In this document: positions 17,627-23,708 of the stretch, one piece after another
How the letters are laid out: each line of letters begins with the position of its first letter
How positions within the stretch are numbered: position 1 is the stretch's first letter
Origin: Paenibacillus radicis (ex Gao et al. 2016)
GTDB taxonomy: Bacteria > Bacillota > Bacilli > Paenibacillales > Paenibacillaceae
Length of the DNA stretch: 64,000 nucleotides
Assembly: GCF_014641555.1 (NCBI RefSeq)
Contig: NZ_BMHY01000019.1
Location: forward strand, 1-64,000
Direction: 5' to 3'
The notes under the pieces: model-generated
What the model was told of the DNA's origin: nothing
Seen by the model: only the letters and a program-made list of their open reading frames with translations
Databases searched by the model: none
Made by a program: the position numbers and the translations under genes

Positions 17627-17666
17627 TTGTCTGTGAAATTTGCTTATCTGTACTCTCCTTGCATGA

Positions 17667-17993
17667 ATAGATGGCATTGTAAGGAGTTCCAAAGAAAGCT
17701 TTCAACAGATTGCCAAGGATAATAACAAGGATACTTCGTCATTAGTGCGTGACTGGATTACGGCTTATGTAGCTGAATATCAGAAAAAGGATGAAGATAC
17801 GGCATTAGATTTATATAAGGCGGGGTATGAGTTACAGCATCAGAAAGAATTCACACAACTCATCCTGTCGACTTATTTGGAGTATGATCTTACTCTTCCT
17901 TCCATTGTCTCGAAAATATATAAGGGATATGCGTTTTCCCAAATGTTTTTGCTGGGCTTGATCGGGGACGAGCCGAAGGAAGGGGGAAAATAG
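17667..17993 (+). pseudogene. Ribbon-helix-helix-like gene with missing or broken 5' end
   Basis: The open frame starts after a TGA at 17664 and runs to 17993, but no ATG, GTG or TTG exists before GTG 17745. Residues upstream of that GTG read ESFQQIAKDNNKDTSSLV and continue RDWITAYVAEY, which looks like the two helices of a CopG/Arc ribbon-helix-helix fold. A start at 17745 would cut the fold in half and has no ribosome site. AAGGAG at 17680 has no usable start behind it in this frame. Either the 5' end is damaged or a rare start is used. The C-terminal half (LDLYKAGYELQHQKEFTQL onward) is unrecognised. Confidence 0.5.
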
Positions 17994-18003
17994 TTCAATT
18001 ATA

Positions 18004-18036
18004 GAAGAGGCAGACCTATTTCTAGGTCTGCCTCTT
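18004..18036 (+). terminator. Terminator after the ribbon-helix-helix frame
   Basis: AGAGGCAGACCTA pairs with TAGGTCTGCCTCT, then a T-rich tract. Its presence suggests that the damaged gene was or is transcribed. Confidence 0.8.
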
Positions 18037-18068
18037 TGTCATTTAATTGTTTTTTTATAAGGCTTACC

Positions 18069-18104
18069 ATTTGTCTGCAATGCTGGACTTGACCAGTGCA
18101 GACA
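18069..18104. other. Hairpin 3' of the lipoprotein gene
   Basis: TGTCTGCA pairs with TGCAGACA, with an inner CTGG/CCAG pair. It follows the stop codon of the minus-strand lipoprotein but lacks a clear T-run. Confidence 0.45.
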
Positions 18105-18115
18105 GCAGGTTTTGT

Positions 18116-18739
18116 TTATTCTTGCTCTAGAGTCTCTGGATAGACGATTGTATCGAAAACTTCTCCGGATTTCTCGTCTTTCACTTTGATAGTGACTTTT
18201 GTTTTGTCGGAGTCCACGCCTTGGAAGATCTGATAGTACATGCCTTGCATCCCAAATCCGAGGGCAGCAAAACCATCCATACTGCCTTCATAAGCTGCTT
18301 TATCGACAATCATCTCATACTCATTCATCGATTTGTTATAGGTTACATCTTTGATGGAAGCGAATGTTCCTTCTTCTTTCAGCTTTTTAATGGAGTCCGC
18401 TATGCCGTCTTCCATCTCTTTAAGCATTTTTTTGTGGTCGGATTTGGACATCGTGTAGGTAACGGAGCCATCCTCATTTTTTGTAGCTTCTTTAACGCCA
18501 TCGTCCTCTTTCGCTTGGGCGATCACTTGATCTACATCAGCATCTTTAAACATCGAGGCAGGCAGCGTAATTTTTACGTTTGTAAGGTTTTTATCAACCT
18601 CGACGCCTTTTTCTTTGTCAGTCTTCTCTGCATTATTCGTTTGATTCACTGGCTCCGATGCGCCTTTCCCGTCGTTCGAGCTCGAGCATCCGGCAAGAAT
18701 AATGGCGGTAGCAAATAGTGCAATAGCAAGTTTCTTCAT
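18116..18739 (-). CDS. Lipoprotein of unknown function
   Basis: A 207-aa predicted lipoprotein with a short basic start, a hydrophobic stretch and a lipobox, ILAGC. A Ser/Asn-rich linker follows. The mature domain is charged and mixed alpha/beta in appearance (TLPASMFKDADVDQVIAQAK, then a Lys/Glu-rich helix, then VDSDKTKVTIKVKDEKSG). I do not recognise a named family. The second of two tandem ATGs (18739) is preferred because AGGGGG lies 5 nt upstream; the first ATG (18742) is too close. It lies alone on the minus strand. Confidence 0.8.
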   Translation of the reverse strand: MKKLAIALFATAIILAGCSSSNDGKGASEPVNQTNNAEKTDKEKGVEVDKNLTNVKITLPASMFKDADVDQVIAQAKEDDGVKEATKNEDGSVTYTMSKSDHKKMLKEMEDGIADSIKKLKEEGTFASIKDVTYNKSMNEYEMIVDKAAYEGSMDGFAALGFGMQGMYYQIFQGVDSDKTKVTIKVKDEKSGEVFDTIVYPETLEQE

Positions 18740-19290
18740 CATGTCCCCCTAAATTTTATGTCCCTAACATTCTACTATATAATCCACATGTTTCCTATTA
18801 ATTTCTGAAAAAATAAAATATTGTCCGATTATGGAAAATAAATAAACGCCGTAATTATTGTTGATGACTATCTGTTTATATATAGCAGCGCCTGGCCGGT
18901 TGAGGCTCTAACTGTAGGTAAATTAAATAATTGACGCCATTCGTAACAACTCGACAGCTAACCTTTCTGTGGTTGTGGAAAAACAAAATGTAAATGTGCA
19001 TGTGAATGAGCCTCAAAATGGCTTAAATCGCAATCAAAATGCAAAAGTGCATTTGAAAGCTCTCTTTTTCCCTCTAAAGCGGCTTTTTGGGTTATTCAAA
19101 ATGCATATTGCATTTTGAAGCGAAAAATCGTCTGAATAGCGGTGTTCAACATGCAGTTTTACATTTTGATCGTTACAGCCTAAGTGGTGAGCAAACTGGA
19201 CTTACTGAAAAGTGTATGAAGGGGTGAACGGCGGGCCGTCTTTTTCCGCTAACTGAACAGTTTCAGCAGTTAATCGCTGGAACTTTTTTT
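18740..19290. other. Intergenic region with repeats between lipoprotein and SOS operon
   Basis: About 550 bp without a gene. It is AT-rich near 18770-18900 and then holds the four CAAAATG-type palindromes at 18984-19168. Nothing else is recognised until the SOS promoter at 19294. Confidence 0.6.
18984..19168. repeat. Four-copy CAAAATGCA palindromic repeat array
   Basis: Copies begin at 18984, 19035, 19097 and 19147, so steps are 50 to 62 bp. The copy at 19097-19117 is perfect: CAAAATGCA, TAT, TGCATTTTG. The others carry one or more changes. A related copy lies at 120-141. The sequence between copies is not conserved enough for a CRISPR. Confidence 0.7.
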
Positions 19291-19293
19291 ATC

Positions 19294-19338
19294 TTGCATC
19301 AAGAACGTATGTTTGGTGTATAATAAGAACAAACGTTC
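19294..19338 (+). promoter_or_regulatory. SOS promoter with two LexA boxes
   Basis: A -10 TATAAT lies at 19319-19324, with TTGCAT at 19294-19299 (19-bp spacer). LexA-type sites GAAC-N4-GTTY lie at 19303-19314 (GAACGTATGTTT) in the spacer and 19327-19338 (GAACAAACGTTC) near the transcription start. The second is a perfect core palindrome. LexA bound there would block initiation. Confidence 0.85.
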
Positions 19339-19354
19339 TGTGTGAGGCGATGAA

Positions 19355-19576
19355 ATGGAGAGATATATCGGAAAAGTTGTACAGCTTATTTACTTGGATC
19401 GTAAGCGCAATGTAAGCATACGCAACGTCCAGGTCATATCCGTGAAAAACGGTCGAATGAAAGGCTACTGCTTGTCGGCGCAAGCCATTCGCATCTTTAA
19501 TTTGGATGGCATCGTGGATGTCGAGCTAGCCGGAAGAAGCGGGAGAGGTGACCTGTTGTGGGAGCGCAAAGCATAA
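19355..19576 (+). CDS. Small WYL-like protein under LexA control
   Basis: A 73-aa protein that I do not recognise by name. Its middle, IYLDRKRNVSIRNVQVISV, and end, GYCLSAQAIRIFNLDGIV, resemble the core of WYL domains, in which a short beta segment is followed by a G-Y-C or Y-C stretch and an R-x-F-x-x-D-x-I motif. WYL domains bind nucleic acid or other ligands and regulate DNA-damage and defence proteins. This would be a stand-alone version. GAGG lies 7 nt before the ATG. The promoter has two LexA boxes and the next gene overlaps by 19 bp. The WYL assignment is inference from pattern. Confidence 0.6.
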   Translation: MERYIGKVVQLIYLDRKRNVSIRNVQVISVKNGRMKGYCLSAQAIRIFNLDGIVDVELAGRSGRGDLLWERKA

Positions 19577-19923
19577 ATGAAGAAGAATACCGTCTTATCC
19601 AGGATTATTGCATTTTGCCGTTTGTTCGGGATGCAGTAATCAATAATTCGAAAGCGATGATGGAATCCGGCTATTCCATGAAAATGCTGTACGTAAAGAG
19701 CAGTGAAATGGTGCTTCGTATTATCGAAGAGGATATTCGCAACGTTCGTTCGCAGGTGCGGAAGCTGAAGGCAAGCATTGCTGAGGTGAAACGGAATGAT
19801 GACGGGATATTGTACGAAGTTATTTTGCGGGGATACAAATCGGAGTACGCGCTGCTTCGTCATGTCGTCAAAAAAGAAATGGCGAACAAGCTGCAACGAT
19901 ATATCGGCAGCCTGTTCCGTTAA
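19558..19923 (+). CDS. Unknown SOS-operon protein
   Basis: A 121-aa protein with no family that I recognise. It is mostly charged and helical in appearance, with a probable helical middle (MVLRIIEEDIRNVRSQVRKL) and a basic C-terminus ending RYIGSLFR. No signal peptide or membrane segment is seen. The GTG start at 19558 is preceded by GAGAGGTGA and lies inside the end of the upstream WYL-like gene, so the two are translationally coupled. It ends before a strong terminator shared with lexA. The shared LexA-boxed promoter implies induction by DNA damage. Confidence 0.7.
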   Translation: MGAQSINEEEYRLIQDYCILPFVRDAVINNSKAMMESGYSMKMLYVKSSEMVLRIIEEDIRNVRSQVRKLKASIAEVKRNDDGILYEVILRGYKSEYALLRHVVKKEMANKLQRYIGSLFR

Positions 19924-19936
19924 TAGCTTGTATTGA

Positions 19937-19990
19937 AAAAGACTGTCCTGGCGGATGCTGTATTGCATCTGCTAGGACAGTCTTTTTTTT
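19937..19990. terminator. Bidirectional terminator between SOS operon and lexA
   Basis: AAAGACTGTCCT pairs with AGGACAGTCTTT, and the inner GCGGATGC pairs with GCATCTGC with one wobble. T-runs flank both sides, so it can end transcription from both converging units. Confidence 0.9.
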
Positions 19991-19998
19991 TGGCCGGC

Positions 19999-20619
19999 TT
20001 AGTGAATGTCGCGGAAAAGTCCGATTACTTTGCCGAGAATGGTGACGCTGCGAAGGCGAATCGGCTCCATCGTCGAATTCTCCGGCTGCAAGCGGATATG
20101 ATCCTTCTCGCGGTAGAAGCGTTTGACCGTCGCTTCATCTTCCTCTGTCATTGCAACAACGATATCGCCGTTGTTAGCCGACGGCTGCTGGCGGACGATG
20201 ACATAGTCTCCGTTATGTATGCCGGCCTCGATCATGCTTTCGCCGATTACGTTGAGAATGAAGACGTCGTCATCACCGACGAACTGCGTCGAGAGGGGGA
20301 AGTATTCTTCAATATTTTCCGTTGCGGTAATTGGCACGCCAGCGGTGACTTTCCCGACGACCGGGATTTGAGCTACGTTAGGGCGAATGATGCCGTCGAC
20401 ATCTTCTTGATCTAAAATTTCAATCGCACGCGGTTTCGTAGGGTCGCGGCGGATAAGACCCTTCTTCTCGAGGCGATCCAAATGGCCGTGAACTGTGGAG
20501 CTGGATGCTAGACCGACCGCTTCGCCGATTTCACGGACAGAAGGCGGATAGCCTTTCTCCCGGACCTCATTCTTTATAAATTCAAGGATCGACTGTTGAC
20601 GGTTGGAAATCTTCGACAT
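19999..20619 (-). CDS. lexA: SOS repressor LexA
   Basis: Represses DNA-damage genes and cleaves itself when RecA filaments form. The 206-aa protein has an N-terminal winged helix (residues 1-65) and a C-terminal peptidase. The cleavage site is A93-G94 in VTAGVP. The catalytic Ser is S128 in GESM and the Lys is K166. The start at 20619 is chosen because GGAGTGAT precedes it and the protein begins MSKISNRQQ; the frame continues upstream but would run through the promoter. yneA is divergent, and the unknown SOS operon converges on it. Confidence 0.98.
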   Translation of the reverse strand: MSKISNRQQSILEFIKNEVREKGYPPSVREIGEAVGLASSSTVHGHLDRLEKKGLIRRDPTKPRAIEILDQEDVDGIIRPNVAQIPVVGKVTAGVPITATENIEEYFPLSTQFVGDDDVFILNVIGESMIEAGIHNGDYVIVRQQPSANNGDIVVAMTEEDEATVKRFYREKDHIRLQPENSTMEPIRLRSVTILGKVIGLFRDIH

Positions 20620-20650
20620 GAGATCACTCCAAAAAATAGATTTGTAGAAA

Positions 20651-20690
20651 ATTATAGCACAGAACCGGAGTTCGTACAAACATAAGTTCT
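20651..20690 (-). promoter_or_regulatory. lexA promoter and LexA box
   Basis: On the minus strand TTGTAC (20679-20674), 17 bp, TATAAT (20656-20651). A LexA-like site, AAACATAAGTTC within 20677-20690, covers the -35. Confidence 0.8.
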
Positions 20691-20716
20691 TAAAAACAGA
20701 AGTTCGCATTTTCCTA

Positions 20717-20765
20717 TTGACTGCAAACACTTGTTCGTGTAATCTGAGAACAGAACAAATGTTTG
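20717..20765 (+). promoter_or_regulatory. yneA promoter with two LexA boxes
   Basis: TTGACT (20717-20722), 17 bp, TAATCT (20740-20745). LexA-type boxes lie in the spacer (20723-20736, CAAACACTTGTTCG) and over the start region (20752-20765, AGAACAAATGTTTG). Confidence 0.85.
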
Positions 20766-20779
20766 GGGTGCTGATAATC

Positions 20780-21157
20780 ATGATGATGAATATTTCGAAT
20801 CCTTCTTTTTACAAGACCATACATAAGGACGCAACGGCTAGCCGCAGTGTGTTGGAGGCTATAAAGCAGTCGGTCCGTCGTCATTTGCTCAAATGGGTCG
20901 TATGCGCAGCGTTAGTGGCGTTGTTGCTTACAAGCTTCCTATTGCTGCAAACGAATGCTTCTGCTGAACACACTATACCTGGAGCGGACGAACAATTAAT
21001 CGTAGTCTCTTCAGGCGATACGATTTGGGGCATCGCACAGCGGTATACGAAAGCTGCTGACGATATCAGATTTAATGTCTACAAGATTAAGGAACGCAAC
21101 CAGCTTGCCACGGTAACGATTACTCCGGGACAGAAGCTGATCGTTCCAAAACTTTAA
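20780..21157 (+). CDS. yneA: YneA-like SOS cell-division suppressor with LysM domain
   Basis: A 125-aa protein divergent from lexA. It has a basic N-terminus, one membrane segment (WVVCAALVALLLTSFLLL) and an external LysM domain (VVSSGDTIWGIAQRY to PGQKLIVP). In B. subtilis YneA is induced by DNA damage and blocks division at the membrane. The position, size, domain order and LexA boxes all match, so the same role is inferred. ATG 20780 (one of three tandem ATGs) has GGGGTG about 9 nt upstream. The resolvase-like yneB found next in Bacillus is absent. Confidence 0.88.
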   Translation: MMMNISNPSFYKTIHKDATASRSVLEAIKQSVRRHLLKWVVCAALVALLLTSFLLLQTNASAEHTIPGADEQLIVVSSGDTIWGIAQRYTKAADDIRFNVYKIKERNQLATVTITPGQKLIVPKL

Positions 21158-21184
21158 TGATAGAAAACAAACGCTAGAACTGAT

Positions 21185-21224
21185 AGGACAGGGCGGGGCC
21201 GAGACGGCTTTCGACTGTCCTTTT
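21185..21224 (+). terminator. Weak terminator-like hairpin after yneA
   Basis: AGGACAG (21185-21191) pairs with CTGTCCT (21215-21221) and is followed by TTTG. The loop is large, so efficiency is doubtful. Confidence 0.4.
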
Positions 21225-21318
21225 GTCCTTCTTCCTGTCCTTGCCTTGACAATTGAAGGCGTGAAAAGTCAAAATAGGTAAGAGTGTTCAATTAGACAGC
21301 AAGTGAGGTGAGCATGTA

Positions 21319-21504
21319 ATGGGACAATTAATCGATCGAATCAACGAGCTTTCGCGTAAAAATAAAACCGTTGGATTAACGAAGGAAGAGCTCGCCGAGC
21401 GCGACGAGCTGCGTAAGAAGTATTTAGAAAACTTCCGAAGCAATTTCCGGCAGCAGCTGGATAACATTGAGATTGTGGATGAACCGGATTCGAATAAGCA
21501 ATAA
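21319..21504 (+). CDS. ynzC: YnzC/DUF896 small protein
   Basis: A 61-aa helical protein of the UPF0291 family. It has the typical two-helix pattern: IDRINELSRKNKTVGLTKEE, then ERDELRKKYLENFRSNFRQQ. The function is not established. In B. subtilis ynzC lies in the lexA-yneA-yneB-ynzC SOS neighbourhood. Here it is 160 bp after yneA with a weak hairpin between, so co-expression with yneA is uncertain. GAGGTGA precedes the ATG. Confidence 0.92.
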   Translation: MGQLIDRINELSRKNKTVGLTKEELAERDELRKKYLENFRSNFRQQLDNIEIVDEPDSNKQ

Positions 21505-21626
21505 TCCAATACGAAGGTTATGTCGGATTCTGGAGGGAACGGCCTGCGTTCAGCATGAGCAACGGTCATTTCCTCCACCGGCTGTGCTGTATATACACAC
21601 TACATATTTTATAGGAGGATAACGGA

Positions 21627-22133
21627 GTGTCACGATCGTGGGAGCGCAAAGTGCGCAAAAATATGAGTCAAATCAACAAAGCTCGCAAGAAGCAAGGTTC
21701 GTCGGGCATCGTGTTAGGCTCCGAGAAGAAAGACCGTTTCACAGGAAGGAGCTTTATTGCGCCGATTCTGTTGATTCTGTTCATCGGACTGTACGTCATT
21801 CTTGTAAGTTCCGATCCTTCCTTCAAAGCAAGTACGATGTTCTATGTGACAGTAGGCTGTTATGTGCTGCTGGCGCTGGTTTTCTTCTTCCGTAAGCCTT
21901 ATCTGACTGTAGGCAAGGATTATGTGCAGACCCGCAAGCTGACAGGGGACAAGCGTCTGAATCCAGCTGCAATTAAAGGAATCAGCGTACAACGCGGTTA
22001 TGTGGTGATTGAGCAGCATAAAGGCGGCAACTGGGTGTTCTCCCGCGTCATGAACCGTTATCCGACTGAAGAAATGGGTACGCGGCTTCAGGAGTTTGCC
22101 AAAGTACACAACTTGCCGTTTGAACAAAAATAG
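21627..22133 (+). CDS. Two-transmembrane protein of unknown function
   Basis: A 168-aa protein. A basic N-terminus (about 40 residues) is followed by two membrane segments (PILLILFIGLYVILV and a second starting TMFYVTVGCYVLLALVFFF). A cytosolic C-terminal domain of about 75 residues (YVQTRKLTGDKRLNPAAIKG, GYVVIEQ) resembles the small PH-like domains of some membrane proteins, though this is only a suggestion. It uses a GTG start with AGGAGG 8 nt upstream. I do not recognise a named family. Confidence 0.75.
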   Translation: MSRSWERKVRKNMSQINKARKKQGSSGIVLGSEKKDRFTGRSFIAPILLILFIGLYVILVSSDPSFKASTMFYVTVGCYVLLALVFFFRKPYLTVGKDYVQTRKLTGDKRLNPAAIKGISVQRGYVVIEQHKGGNWVFSRVMNRYPTEEMGTRLQEFAKVHNLPFEQK

Positions 22134-22160
22134 ATGATGAGTGGGAGAGTATAGAGAACG

Positions 22161-22949
22161 ATGGCGAAACAAGCAGTTTTATTCGATCTGGATGATACCC
22201 TTTTATGGGATGACCGCAGCGTAAAGGAAGCATTTGAGACGACCTGTCAAGCAGGCGCCGATGCAGCAGGCGTTGATGCCGGCGAGCTGGAGGAAGCGGT
22301 ACGCCGCGAAGCTCGCGCTTTGTACGAATCGTATGAGACATTCCCGTTTACGAAAATGATCGGAATCAATCCGTTTGAAGGACTTTGGGCGAATTTCCGC
22401 GAGGGCGAGCAAGAGGAGTTCCGCAAGCTGGAGCAGCTCGCTCCAACTTACCGCAGAGAGGCTTGGACACGCGGATTGAAATCGCTGGGTGTTGACGATG
22501 CTGAACTGGGCGCAAAGCTGGCTGAGCAATTCCCGGCAGAGCGGCGCAAGCGTCCGATCGTCTATGAAGAAACGTTCCGCGTACTGGACGCGTTGAAGGG
22601 GAAATATAAGCTTCTGCTTCTAACAAACGGTTCGCCGGACTTGCAAAGAGAGAAGCTTGCAGGTGTTCCGGATCTCGTTCCATACTTCGACCATATTATT
22701 ATTTCTGGTGAGTTTGGCGAAGGCAAGCCAGCGGCTTCGATTTTCCATCACGCGTTGGAGCGTCTTGGTATTGAAACGGAGCATGGCATTATGGTCGGCG
22801 ATAAGTTAACAACGGATATATTGGGTGCGAATACGGTAGGAATGACTTCCGTCTGGATTAACCGCCATGGTGCGGTTCGCAATGACGAAATTGTTCCGGC
22901 TCATGAAATCTCTCATCTGGAACAACTATTGACGCTGCTTGAGCAATAG
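22161..22949 (+). CDS. HAD-family phosphatase (YfnB-like)
   Basis: A 262-aa haloacid-dehalogenase-fold hydrolase with a large alpha-helical cap. Motif I is LFDLDDTL (nucleophile and acid/base Asp), motif II is LLLTNGS, the Lys motif is GKP, and motif III is VGDKLTTDILGA. It most resembles B. subtilis YfnB and YjjG-like pyrimidine nucleotidases, but the substrate cannot be read from sequence. It starts 27 bp after the two-membrane-segment protein and ends at a shared terminator. Confidence 0.85.
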   Translation: MAKQAVLFDLDDTLLWDDRSVKEAFETTCQAGADAAGVDAGELEEAVRREARALYESYETFPFTKMIGINPFEGLWANFREGEQEEFRKLEQLAPTYRREAWTRGLKSLGVDDAELGAKLAEQFPAERRKRPIVYEETFRVLDALKGKYKLLLLTNGSPDLQREKLAGVPDLVPYFDHIIISGEFGEGKPAASIFHHALERLGIETEHGIMVGDKLTTDILGANTVGMTSVWINRHGAVRNDEIVPAHEISHLEQLLTLLEQ

Positions 22950-22961
22950 CAGGACGTAAAG

Positions 22962-23004
22962 AAGCCCCCGTACCATCTAAGGATGGGAGCGGGGGCTTTG
23001 TTTT
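22962..23004. terminator. Bidirectional terminator between HAD gene and mtnD
   Basis: AAGCCCCCG pairs with CGGGGGCTT around a 19-nt loop, with a T-rich tail on the plus strand and A-rich sequence upstream. It can serve both converging genes. Confidence 0.88.
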
Positions 23005-23015
23005 GAGAGAATCTA

Positions 23016-23561
23016 TTACTTAGCTTTGCTGAATTCAGGATCTTCGAACGGATGAGCGATCCAGCCTTCTGTCTCGATGAAGAGACGGACAGCAACGATT
23101 TGACGGTTTTCCATCAGGGTGAAGAAGTGAGGAATCGTCTCTGGAACGGAAATAACGTCGCCGGCTTCAAGTTCAACGTCGAAATAGCCAACGTCTTCAG
23201 AGCCTTTGATGACAAAGATCCCTTTGCCTGCAGTAATTGCACGAACTTCATCTTCGGTATGTGTATGAACGGACTCGAATTTTTTAAGCAGCTCATCCAG
23301 ATTTGGAGTCGCATCGGACAATGCGATCAAATCCCAAGTTTTATATCCGCGGCGGGAAGCAAGGTCACGAATCTCTTCATCAAAAGTGGAAAGAATTTCG
23401 GCTTTTTCTTCGTCGGAGAGAATGAATTTATCTTTTAAGTTCGATGGAAGCTTCTCAGCATTCCAATGCTCGTAAAGTACCTCTTGATTTTCTAAAAATT
23501 GACGAACATTCTGTTCGCCTGTGATGCGTTCGTCCGTGTTGCGGATTCGAATTTCAGCCAT
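23016..23561 (-). CDS. mtnD: Acireductone dioxygenase
   Basis: Oxygenase of the methionine salvage pathway that turns acireductone into the keto-acid precursor of methionine and formate when iron-bound. A 181-aa cupin. The metal ligands are H99, H101 and E105 in HTHTEDE, with a later His in ETIPHFF. The second ATG (23561) is chosen because GAGGG lies 7 nt upstream; the first (23567) is too close. It is separate from any other mtn gene here but next to metH, also methionine metabolism. No SAM riboswitch is seen. Confidence 0.93.
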   Translation of the reverse strand: MAEIRIRNTDERITGEQNVRQFLENQEVLYEHWNAEKLPSNLKDKFILSDEEKAEILSTFDEEIRDLASRRGYKTWDLIALSDATPNLDELLKKFESVHTHTEDEVRAITAGKGIFVIKGSEDVGYFDVELEAGDVISVPETIPHFFTLMENRQIVAVRLFIETEGWIAHPFEDPEFSKAK

Positions 23562-23708
23562 GCTCATTCCCTCTTTTCCAATTGAAATTTACTGATATTA
23601 TGGATTATAGCGTAAAAGTCGCGGATTGTCGATGGATTACCTTTTCACAATGCGGTGATTCTGTTACACTAATTGTTAATGATTTTTCGGAAAGAAGGGT
23701 GCAGAATT

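Noticed and set aside
18984..19168. Possible CRISPR array from evenly spaced palindromes
   Set aside because: Only four diverged copies, unequal spacing, no cas gene.
19999..20781. Longer LexA with 54 extra N-terminal residues
   Set aside because: The extension would be translated from the promoter region; the family start MSKISNRQQ has its own ribosome site at 20619.
23562..23708. SAM riboswitch between mtnD and metH
   Set aside because: The region is short and none of the conserved S-box stems could be found on either strand.
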